A stretch of DNA of 64,000 nucleotides from Lotus japonicus (taxonomy: Eukaryota > Streptophyta > Magnoliopsida > Fabales > Fabaceae): contig NC_080043.1 in NCBI RefSeq assembly GCF_012489685.1, forward strand, positions 85,390,292-85,454,291. The letters are read 5' to 3'. Made by a program: the position numbers and the translations under genes. Positions 22,623-32,370 of the stretch are shown here, one piece after another. Positions within the stretch are counted from its first letter, which is position 1, and each line of letters begins with the position of its first letter. The notes under the pieces were generated by a model. It worked only from the letters and a program-made list of their open reading frames with translations. It did not search any database and was not told where the DNA came from.

Positions 22623-23310
22623 CATTTTCTTATAAGAATTTTTGCCTTACTGATTTTGCTTAAATTGAGCCAAGGACTCACGCTTAGGCTTGCTAATTGA
22701 CTTCTTCTCCACAACAACTCTAGTGTTTTGGCTATATCAAGGGTTTGAGTAGCTGTGTCTCTTTGAGAGACTTTGCAATTTTATCCTTGTAAATATTGTA
22801 ATGAGAGTATTTTGCAATTTTCTCCTTGTAAAAAACCCAAGTTGAGTAATTGTCACTTCACTAAAACCAAAATAGTCTGGAAAAAAAAGAGGTCCCTTAT
22901 GGAATGAAAATTGTTGTGGATGTATTTTGTCAAGTTTTAAAGACAAAAATTAAAAATTACAATATTTAAAGAGATCGAAAATTAAATATTTTGAAAATTA
23001 AATTTGGTGTTTCTTTCCTTTTAAAAAAAGTGAAAATTTAATTATGGATCATCAAAAATATATCTAAAAGTGTTACTATTTTTTATCTTAAATAAATCTA
23101 TTCAAATATATCTATAGTATTGATTTAAAAAAAGGAAAATCTATAATATCGAGTATATGTATTGACATATTCATATGAAAAGACAAGTGAGGAAACTTTT
23201 GCATGTATTTTAACTTTAAAATATCAAATCTACCCAAATGCATATATAACTTGGAGAGCTATAGTTCAACCATGATTCTCATCGTTTGTACTCTTTATTA
23301 ATTGTAGGGA
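22623..23310. other. Intergenic, nothing recognised
   Basis: AT-rich sequence. Short reading frames on both strands lack family motifs. Confidence 0.5.
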
Positions 23311-23990
23311 TGTAAAGTGTTTCGGGGCTCAATTCAATTGACCATTTGACAACCATATTTCCATGGATCAAGATCTACTTCCAATCAAGCGCCATTTTCA
23401 ATTATGTCCATCCTCAAAGGAACCCATACGTCCATCCTCCTCTCGACTACGACTACTCTAGGGCATAAGTATCAAACACATTTATGTCACCTCATCACGT
23501 CCCATCATGAGCCCTTCCACCTAGCTACGGATGTAGGCATCGAGCTCAAGACTCCATATCTCGCTCACAAAACTGCCTTCAGAACTTTGAAGACAACATG
23601 AGACCCAACAGTTGAGATTTACCACCATACCAAACCCTCATTGCAATTCTCGAGACCTCCCATAACACTCTCAAGTATAAAAGGCCAAACACAAAGATTA
23701 AGCAGGTAAACACATTTCGCCCCAACACTTGAAGAAATCCCTAAAATCTCCAACTTCTAACTTAGGCACTGGAGTGTCTTTACAGGACCCCTCTTGGACT
23801 TAACGACGGTGGACGATCTCAAGACTCTTCCTTCTTCTTCCTCCAAGCTCCTTCTTGTCGCCCTCCTACCGAAGTTTCATCGTTACTCTAATAAAGTAAC
23901 CCTACATAAAATGTTTCTAGTACCATTCGAGAGAATACACTTTCAGATTGATTTGTAATAAGAATTACGCTCACTTCACTTTTTTTATTT
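23311..23990 (+). mobile_element. Probable LTR fragment of a Tat-type gypsy element
   Basis: The base composition changes to C-rich. The stretch contains TATAAAAGG (near 23678), then a TTAGGCACTGGAGTGTCTTT motif (23762-23781), a combination I recognise from LTRs of Tat/Ogre-like and non-autonomous derivative elements. No coding domain, second LTR or target duplication was found, so it may be a solo or broken LTR. Confidence 0.4.
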
Positions 23991-24890
23991 TAAAGTGTGT
24001 GTCATGAATAACTAATTAAATACACCAAAAAACTCTTCATGTCACCGGCATGAAGCAAAAATGGTTCTAAGTTAAGAAGTAATCTTTTCAATGTTGCATT
24101 CAATTTAACTTTATACCTACAACTGGCTAACACGTCAGTCATCAGCCCATCATGTTTAAATCTAGTTTGTTTAGACCCGCACAAAGGGAAAACTGAGATT
24201 TTTAAGTTTGGGACCTTTTTCACACATAAGTGTGGGACTAAAATTACAATTAAGTCATTTATCTATTAAATGAGATAGGCAGGTATACATAATTACATAT
24301 AACAGAGTTACATACATATGCATGCCTTAAAAAAAGCTAGAGTTACATGCATGCCTTAAAGATGAACCATGTGAACAACTAAACCACCACTGTATGTCTG
24401 CATCTGTAAGCAGTCAGTTTTAGAGAGATTCTTCAATCTGTGCAATTCGGGAAGTGCTCTGCAGTACTCTGCACCTTCTTATTTTTCTTCTTTATTCGTC
24501 TTGTCATAATTACTATCTTCTTTATTTCCTCTCTATTTCAGAATTAAGTTACTCCACTTTATTTATATTCCCTTTTTAACCCCTTCAATTGAAGATACAT
24601 AAGGATATGCGACATTTATCCTTCCATGACATGGTTTTGTATCCGGAAAGCTTCAAATTAAGTTCATGATCAACTTGTGACTTGAACATCTATTTTATAT
24701 AAATCAATTTTTAACTGAAGGTTGGCAATTATAGCACTAAATTTAACATTTTAAGGACCAATTAGGAAGAAAAATAATTTAGGCGGTTGATTCATGTCGT
24801 ACTCACTTAATTTAATTTCCTTTAAACAATGTTCTACTTAGAGCTCGAATATGAAGACTGTCACGTGGAGTACTATAGATTTGCTTAGAT
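23991..24890. other. Intergenic, nothing recognised
   Basis: AT-rich with no coding support. GTTACATGCATGCCTTAAA-like wording occurs twice near 24310-24360, a small direct repeat. Confidence 0.5.
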
Positions 24891-24894
24891 AAAA

Positions 24895-25410
24895 AAGGTA
24901 AAAAATTTATGAAAGAGAAGGGTACCGAGCTGGCTGCTGCAATGCCTTGTCAAATTTGAGTTGAGCTATCGATATATTAATGAGTGCCATCGCTAACACC
25001 ACCACCGTGGCACCGCCCATCTACCACCCTGCTTGGGTGGGGACGCTGACTAGTGACTACTATTTGATTGAAATTTCCATCTTACATGTGGAGAAAGCTT
25101 GTGCTGTTATAAACACTAAATGGATGCATATGAAACTTACTTCATTTTTTTCTTTCTAATCTCATTGTTAAAAACAGAAATTGATGAGCATTTGTATTGT
25201 GCAGGTAAAAAATTTATGGTAGAAATAGGTACTGCATGGTACCGTGCTGCCATTTGATCTACCTTGTCAACTTTGAGTTTTTAATGAGTACGGCCACTAA
25301 CACCACCATTGTCCATCTACCAGACTGGTGGATTGGGGTGCTAATTAATATTCTATTTGCTTCAATTCAAATCCCAGAGATGGTCAGATGGAGAAAACTT
25401 GTGCGTACCC
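24895..25410. repeat. Two diverged direct copies of a ~210-bp segment
   Basis: 24895-25110 and 25205-25410 share GTAAAAAATTTATG at the start, then CTTGTCAAxTTTGAGTT, TAATGAGT, CTAACACCACCA and CATCTACCA in the same order, ending with GGAGAAAxCTTGTGC. Many substitutions and indels separate them. Neither copy encodes a recognisable protein. Confidence 0.65.
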
Positions 25411-25481
25411 TTCTTTTAAGATCTTCAAATGTGTTATTTCAAAAAAAAAAATCTTCAAATGTGAATAAGAAATAAAATAAA

Positions 25482-25640
25482 CACTACAAAATGTCATATA
25501 CCAACGGACAGCTTTAGTGACAGCAATAAAAAGCGTAGGAATAAATGTTATTTACCAATAAGCGCCTTATTAATCGTGGCTATAGGTATGATATACCTAT
25601 AGGTGATTGTTACCGTAACTAATTTGTATAGCATTGCCTC
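25482..25640 (+). mobile_element. CACTA-like transposon end
   Basis: The stretch starts CACTACAAAATG, which matches the family terminal motif, and continues with short repeated subterminal motifs. No opposite end (TTTGTAGTG) was found nearby, so this is a broken end. A second CACTACAAGAA at 27410 has the same orientation and does not pair with it. Confidence 0.4.
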
Positions 25641-25689
25641 CTCCCATGTTATAACCATGAGACATACCCTTCATGTCATGCATAAGTCA

Positions 25690-26035
25690 TAACAACTGGT
25701 ACCAGAGTTGATGGTTACGAACATGACAGCCAACAACAACCCCGCTAATTAAGATAAAGGATGGTTGGATGACAATTGAGGGGGGGATTGTTGGAAATTT
25801 GTTAAGTGTGAATAAAAAATTAAATAAAGAAAAAAGAAGTCTCACATTGATTAATAAAGGAGAAAGTTGAATATAGCTTATAAGTTAAAGGACCCATACA
25901 TACATTGACTTGGTTTTCGATGAAAGATGTGGTGTCCTTCACTAATGTGGTTTACAACTCATCAAGTGGTTATTAAAAAACATATCAATGTCTCTTCTCA
26001 ATCTATAACCATGAGAGAAGAGTGGAAATAGGTTG
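25690..26035 (+). mobile_element. TRIM-like or LTR-element remnant
   Basis: A primer-site-like TGGTACCAGAG (near 25699) is followed about 80 bases later by a purine tract GAGGGGGG (near 25780). Right after it TTGTTGGAAATTTGTTAAGTG begins what looks like an LTR, with TCTCACATTGATTAATAAAG. The very short interior would suit a terminal-repeat retrotransposon in miniature. A matching left LTR is not clear; only ATAACCATGAGA is shared on both sides. Confidence 0.35.
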
Positions 26036-26109
26036 AGCTAAACTGAACTTTGTTTAAATAATAGGTCTAGCTAACCTACTTAAAAGTTATACAACTTACC
26101 CCCCAAAAG

Positions 26110-27394
26110 AGGTTCCACTTACGGTGAGCCAGTTATAAAACTGGTTCACCATGGACCAGTTTTATTCTAACCGTTAGATGTATTTTTTTTTAATATTAAC
26201 GGTTCAGATTAATTAAATATAAAAGAAATTATTTATTAAATATAAATCACTTTACTAAAACACCCTTTTCACTTTTTCTACCCTAACCCTAGCAGCCTTC
26301 TCTCCTACCTCTGAAAAATCCATAGCCGCCACCACCCCTCTCCCTCTCATGGCAGCGCCGCACCACCTCCCTCTCCCTCCCATGGCAGCGCCGCTCTCTT
26401 CTTCTCACTACCGCACCACCACCACCACCCAACCACCCCACCACCACCTCCACACCCATCTTAACCCATAACCAACCCCACTCACTCCTCCCAACGTTTC
26501 ATCCTCTTCTCCTAACCCATATGAAACCCAACACCACTAAACCCCCAACCCACCGCCACCACCAAACCCCCACCAACACCCACGAAACCCCCAAACCCAG
26601 CACCACGGCACCACCACTAGTGAATGCAAACAAGGATAGATAAACCGATCTCATCTCCGTTCCCCCACCTTCGTCGCCAGCCGTTGGGGCTCCGTCGTCG
26701 TCGAACTCGTCCACCACACCCTCAATGTCTTCATGGTTTTGACAGAGGAACAACCACCACCACCAGATTTGGGTTAATTCGTTTCAGATCTGGTGGTAGT
26801 TTTGACAGAGGAATATGGAGATGAATGAAGGAAGATGAAGGATAGAGGAAGAACCATAGAAGAATGATGGAAGATGAGGATTTGGGGTTCTGGATCTGAG
26901 AAGCCTTCGTATTTTTCGATTGTTAGAAGCTTGAATCCTTATGGTAACGGAGCAGAGATAATGAATCCTTTTTTTTTTATCTTCTTCTTCTGTGTTCATC
27001 TGAGTTCATCTGGTTTTTGGTTTTGGGATGACAATTTGTGTGTGTGGGTTGGTGGTGGGGGAGGAAGTCGAGGGTGTGGGTGGTGGTGGTTAGGGGGTTT
27101 TGGATGCAAGGGTTGCAGTGGTATTGTGGGGAAGCGGGAGCGTGGTGGCTGAGGAAGGGAAGGTGGTTGTTGTGGTGGCTGGGCGGAGGAGGATGGTTGC
27201 GGCGCGACTGGTGTCGGCGGCCGGAGAAGGTGGTGGTGTTGTACCATGGTGATAATGGAAGGAGATGATGATGATGGAAGGAGAAGGAGAAAGATGGAAA
27301 AAAAAATTGAGGCAGGGATATTTTCGTACTTCAATTGTATCATTGAAACTGGTCCATGGTGGACCAGATTTAAAATATTCCACCGTAGGCGCAG
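26110..27394. mobile_element. Mutator-like non-autonomous element with GC-rich interior
   Basis: The left end contains TACGGTG and CTGGTTCACCATGGACCAG; the right end, reverse-complemented, contains TACGGTG and CTGGTCCACCATGGACCAG, giving imperfect ~45-bp inverted repeats. The element is bordered by an exact 10-bp duplication CCCCCAAAAG (26100-26109 and 27395-27404), within the 8-11 bp Mutator range. The interior is C-rich on one side and G-rich on the other and produces many proline- or glycine-rich reading frames without a domain. A captured gene fragment (Pack-MULE) is possible but not shown. Confidence 0.75.
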
Positions 27395-27519
27395 CCCCCA
27401 AAAGATTAACACTACAAGAAAGAATTTAATTCAATGATAATCGTTTGGAAGCTTCTTTGATGGAGCAACCTCAAGCCCAACAAGATGTCCAACAACTTCG
27501 CGCATAAAGAGCAAGAGCA

Positions 27520-28333
27520 GTACCCCCTTTGTGGGTTTGTTTCTCCCCTAAGCGAGAGGTTTTCTACCCACCTTGGATGGGTTTGGTTCTCTTCTAGGTG
27601 AGAGTTTTCCTTTAATCGGCTTTATTTTCTTGTCTTCCTCTTCTAGATCTCTCTTTCTTCTTCCTACAGCCTCCACTCGTTCCCCCTTTCCTGCCTCCAA
27701 CCTTTTTTCTCTGTTTCGTTTCATCTTCACAACCATCCTCTTCCCCTCTCCTCTCCCGTCCCCTGACTACCGTAGACACCAATAGACCCTGTTTTCGACG
27801 AGGTACAACTGAGCCACCTCTCTCCATGCCAGAGGCATAACTACGGATCCAAGCTTCTAAAGAGTTGAACACAGCAGCATCAAATGGAGATCTGAAGAAA
27901 GGAGACAACTTTGGTTCTTGTTGATGGTAGATCTTGGGTTTTGAAGTGGGGGCTCTCATTTGTTTTTAGTTCTTCTGTGTTTCTTGATAGTCTTACAGAT
28001 CCATTCTGCCACTCTTCCGCCACCTTTATTGGCTAGGTATTGAGACCTGATGGCTAGGGTTTGTTTGGCCCAGTTTTCATGGGCTCAGTGTTGTGGGTCT
28101 GATCTTTAGGCTTGGACTTGCAAGAGTTCTCTTAAATCTCCCTTAGTTCTAACTCAGTTAAGATATATGTTTCTAAGGAGTCACATGCTTAAGTGTTAAC
28201 GAACTATCTTTGTAAGTTAATTTGAGATTATGACCCAATTTTCTTCATGTAATATGTATGATCTACGATGATCAGTTGTAACTGTCATTGGACTCCCTTT
28301 GTTATTAAATGAATTTGAACCTTAAAAAAAAAA
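27520..28333 (+). mobile_element. Poly(A)-tailed retroposon, about 814 bp
   Basis: The segment ends in about 11 A residues after a 3'-UTR-like end and is bordered by AGCAAGAGCA on both sides (27510-27519 and 28334-28343). The duplication lies in repetitive purine sequence, so it is less secure than the others. The contents look like a transcript 5'-truncated on insertion, with no domain found in any frame. It could be a LINE 3' end or a retroposed cellular mRNA. Confidence 0.45.
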
Positions 28334-28343
28334 AGCAAGAGCA

Positions 28344-29792
28344 AGAAGAGCTCAACTTTTTCAAATAGGTAAAAACGAAAGCATAAAAATGATCCTTACC
28401 ACTTCCCCACAAACTGCCACATTCCTATAAAGGGAAAAAACTCCGTCAGAATTTAGTTTCACCCACTCAAACTTTGGCGGGGAGGAGAATTAGGACAAGT
28501 AACACTCCTAATAGTTTATTGATACCTTTTAAAGTTAAGTAAAAATTTAAAATAAATTTTACTTTATTTTGAAATATATTTTAAGCATCACTTAAAAAAA
28601 AATTATCCACCAAAAAGAAAACACAAATTATTTTTTTATTTAAAACCGTATTTATAATTCTTTTAAACCGGACAATGGGCAGCACGTGTCATCGGAAATA
28701 CATCCTTGATCCTTCCTCGTAGTATTGTACATTTGTACCTCATAAAATATCGTACATTAATGTACAAAATATATTCACCAAAAAAACCTTAAACTTTATA
28801 GTTTTTTTGTTTTGTTACAGTTACATTAATGTATCTTCTTATTTGCTTTCTAGAAATAGAAAAAAATAGCCAAGGGATTAAATATAATTAATTTGTTAAA
28901 AATATTTCTAACTTTCTTCTTTTGATTATTCTTATAAACTACTAAATGTTCACCAAATAAAATTAAAAAAATAACTATTCCTTATCCGTCTACCTTTCAC
29001 ATTACCAACAACGCCTAACAGATTAATATACACAATTGGTAGATAACTCTCCCGACATATGATTATTTCAGAATTTGATTGTGTCATCATCACCTTCACC
29101 AAGATCTAACGTAGAACCCTTCTATCAACACATTTTGACTTAGTAAGGACGTAACATTTCCTATAAAAGTTGTATGTTCAATTTCCACCATCGATGTAAG
29201 AACTATATTGATCGGCGATCTATAAATACATAATCGACCTATGATCCTAAAAGCATGTCAAGACTCGTGGTTGCGACCATAACTCACTTCATCCTTTTGT
29301 TCATAAAAAAAAAATTAGAATTGGTAAGTTTACTCTAAATATTATAGTTTGAAAGTTAGTCTTATTTAGAAGCATATAAATGAACAAATTAGACATGCTT
29401 TAGAAAAGAAATTGCAGTATTGCACACGAACAACATATCTCCCAAACATGATTTCAAAAAAAAAACATATCTCCCAAAAATGAATTCACCCAATAAGGGA
29501 ATAGAGATCAAGAAAGAGAGAGTTCCAAAATCAAAGGGGATAAAGAGAAAAGAGAGCGATTAAGAAAGAATATCAAAAAGTATTAGTACTAGTAGTAGAC
29601 ATTAATAAAGATATATAGAATCACAGGAAGAGCATGATCATCATCACATCATTCCATATTCATGAGTTAGCAACCAACCAGAAACCACTACCAAGGAGAC
29701 ATGAGTAAACAAAGCCCCCTATAGTTATACTCTAGCTACTTCAATTCTCCTAACCACATACATAATATCAATGTTAATTAATTACTCTCAAA
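28344..29792. other. Intergenic, no gene recognised
   Basis: Strongly AT-rich. The final part, nearest 29792, should include the 3' untranslated region of the small gene that follows on the minus strand. Confidence 0.5.
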
Positions 29793-30008
29793 CTAATGGT
29801 AAGAACGAAGAACAGCTCCACAAAAAGTGCAAACAAGTGCCCTCCATGATTTCCAGTAAAAAGGGACATAGCAAAACCTCGTCGCCGTCTTCATATCCGC
29901 CACACTAGCTCCTCCGCCACACCGTGAGCAGATCCCCGCCGCCGGCTTGCTCCGCTGCATCTCCCTCCTCTGATCCACCAGGAAACAAAAGAACACCATT
30001 ATCCTCAA
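29793..30008 (-). CDS. Small plant protein with two Cys-x-x-Cys pairs
   Basis: A single-exon frame of 71 residues. A short hydrophobic N-terminus (IMVFFCFLV) is followed by QRREMQRSKPAAG, a CSRCGGGASV motif, then TRFCYVPFYWKSWRALVCTFCGAVL. The paired Cys-x-x-Cys motifs could bind zinc. Composition, the clear ATG and a TATA-like TATATA about 80 bases upstream (near 30090) make it more credible than neighbouring random frames. I recall similar small uncharacterised proteins in other dicots, often stress-responsive, but I cannot assign a function. Confidence 0.65.
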   Translation of the reverse strand: MRIMVFFCFLVDQRREMQRSKPAAGICSRCGGGASVADMKTATRFCYVPFYWKSWRALVCTFCGAVLRSYH

Positions 30009-30087
30009 TGATCCCTCGTCGTTTCTTTAACTCTAGCTAGTTCTGTTTTGATAGTTTTGAGAACTAGCAGTTGAGGAAGATGAAGAA

Positions 30088-30095
30088 TATATAAT
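30088..30095 (-). promoter_or_regulatory. TATA-like box of the small Cys-pair gene
   Basis: ATATATAA-type sequence about 80 bp before the ATG at 30008, a normal plant promoter distance. Supported only by sequence and position. Confidence 0.4.
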
Positions 30096-30501
30096 AAAAC
30101 TGAATTGATGCTGAGTGACAGTAGTTTGTTGGGGCAGGCAATGGAGTTTAATGTCTTATGAGAAAGCTTGCTTATCGCATACCCCAAAATGGGCCTGTTT
30201 AAAGTTCGATCATGTTTGAGATTATTTTTGACGGTTGAGAAGGTTAACGTGTGGAGAGTTGTTCGATGTTTAGTGAAAATACAAAGGTTAAATGCACGTG
30301 GCAGTCAAAGAACGTGTTTTTGTAATAAATGACAGGGCGTAATGCTGGTGGCAGTTGGTAGGTCCTTGTTGATATTTTGTTTGCCAATTGCCAGTTTGCT
30401 CTTCTGGCCCCGCCCCCTGTATAGATCTTGGGTTTCTTAAAGTATATTCCTTAAAACCCATAGGTTCAACATGATTTCGTATTTTACAGCTTGTAAGTTA
30501 A

Positions 30502-30901
30502 GTGTGTGTCTGGATCAGTGTTAGAAGAATTGTATATGATTAAAATTGCATCTTGTCAGAATTGAATTTAGTAACGTGAGTTTAAGTGACGTGATTTATG
30601 TTTCAGAAGCAAAAAATAGTTGTTTTTGGATTTCTGGATCCACGTTTGGCCTCTCCAGATTTGAAACCAAACACACACTTACTCATAATTGATTTTCGTA
30701 ACGAAGTACAAATACACAGAATCGGATCAGTTAGATGAAGAAGTTACTTCAAGTTAATTCTGCCCGATCCGAATCAAACTCGTAAAATTAATTCTCAAAA
30801 TTGGTTTCCAAACATCTTCAAAACAATGGAGATCCACGTTTGAGGTTCTGATCCACGTTTGGAGCTCAGATCCACGTTGAGAATTGGAACCAAACACACC
30901 C
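30502..30901. mobile_element. Tourist/PIF-like MITE, 400 bp
   Basis: The ends are GTGTGTGTCTGGATC and, reverse-complemented, GGGTGTGTTTGGTTC, flanked by TAA on both sides (30499-30501 and 30902-30904). Three-base TWA duplications mark PIF/Harbinger insertions. The interior repeats GATCCACGTT four times in its right half and near 30640. Confidence 0.65.
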
Positions 30902-30904
30902 TAA

Positions 30905-31820
30905 GTCTTCACTCGTTCTTTAGGGTGAGGGTAAATTTAACATGAATGCAATCACAACACAAAATAACTAGTTCCGAGACAATGCCATTGAGAGCTAAGA
31001 TAATCTAATGTTTTCATATTATTTTCCAAGTGTAAATTGTGAAACTATAACAAATGATTTGAGATGTTATTTTTCCTATTAGAACTCTTCGAGCTTCTCC
31101 TATAGTTCATTGGTTGACAACATATCTTGCATATATATATATATATCTGCTGGAACATTCATAGTCACACACATACGAATTACACTTACAACTCTTCCGT
31201 TCTTCACTTTGTAAATGTTTCATTTCAACGTCTTTTGTAATCCTAATTGTATCAATGCATCCGCACGCTACTTGTAGTTTTGACAAGTTGAAATTAGTTC
31301 TTCCATAAAAAATTTATCTATGCAGTTTTCACATCATTTGAAGACTTGACATTGTAGCCGTATGCAATACTTTCAAACTAGGTACCACTCTTCTTTTTTA
31401 TCTATGTCGTTTTTAACACAATTTTTTTTTTCTCTCACACTCCCCAATTCGAATTCACCTTCTCCCCTAGTCAAATATCTGAAAAATGTCTCATAACACT
31501 CAAATATAAGAGTGTAGAAAATCATATACAAGCAACAAGTTTAAAGCATCAATTGCAACTGCCCAAATTGACGCCCCACAAAACAAGGCTGATTTTGAGG
31601 CTTCTTATCTCCATGTTTTACAACACTTGTTCTGACAACATTCGCAAGTAGCCTCCTTGAAATTAGGAGGTCATCACTAACTTATGTTTGTATATAAGTT
31701 TCACATGGCCTTGTTCTGACAATCTTCACATAGCTTGCACTTAGCATTGCTACCATAGAGCAAATGGCTGTCGACCTACCTTTCAGTTAATATCCATAAT
31801 TTGGGCACTATAAGATCTCC
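30905..31820. other. Intergenic, nothing recognised
   Basis: Contains an (AT)n microsatellite near 31130-31146 and no coding signal. The right end may be further decayed LINE sequence continuing from the next entry. Confidence 0.45.
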
Positions 31821-32060
31821 TCTTATGTCAAACTTCTGGAGAAGACAAAAGTGCTGCTACCATGCCAAAATTCCAGATGCCTACAACAAGTGTCAAATAG
31901 GATGAGGCAAACACTTCGGCCAACACTAAAGAAGTTAATCCACACCTTAGAATCTAGAATATGTGATCTCCATCTCATTATGACAATCCTATAAGATATG
32001 AATGATTGACTCCGGAACCAATTCACAGAGCGAGCACAAGCCACTTTCCATAAGAATATT
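31821..32060 (-). pseudogene. Decayed LINE reverse-transcriptase zinc-binding region
   Basis: On the minus strand a frame starting near 32050 reads SGLCSLCELVPESIIHILQDC, the C-x-x-C...H...C pattern of the zf-RVT domain at the end of plant LINE ORF2. It is followed by stop codons. No tail or target duplication was found, so this is an old internal fragment. It lies just beyond the 3' end of the SCAMP gene. Confidence 0.7.
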
Positions 32061-32370
32061 TTTATTCTTCAAAAATTATAACTGATTCTTTTTTTAGCCC
32101 GAAAAATATTTTACAAACCATATTGTTAATATCAAATATAGACAATATTCTCTGTAACAAGTCATACATCAAGGGAGCATCTCAGTCTGAGACAATGTTA
32201 GCCTATCTATGCACAACTACAATTTCTATGTTAACCTTTTAGTGTGACTCAATTCCTAGGCCAAAACCTAGGGAATAAACATCCAAACAGAAAGGGTGCA
32301 AGGAACTGGAAAATCATCAGGAACACATTTGCTGGTGCCAATTTCCTCATTTAGTCGCCCTCCCTGCCTA

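Noticed and set aside
26499..27412. Many proline- or glycine-rich frames on both strands
   Set aside because: They come from the C-rich and G-rich interior of the Mutator-like element and overlap in all frames.
27410..27420. CACTACAAGAA as the far end of the CACTA-like element starting at 25482
   Set aside because: It has the same orientation as the first end, so the two cannot bound one element.
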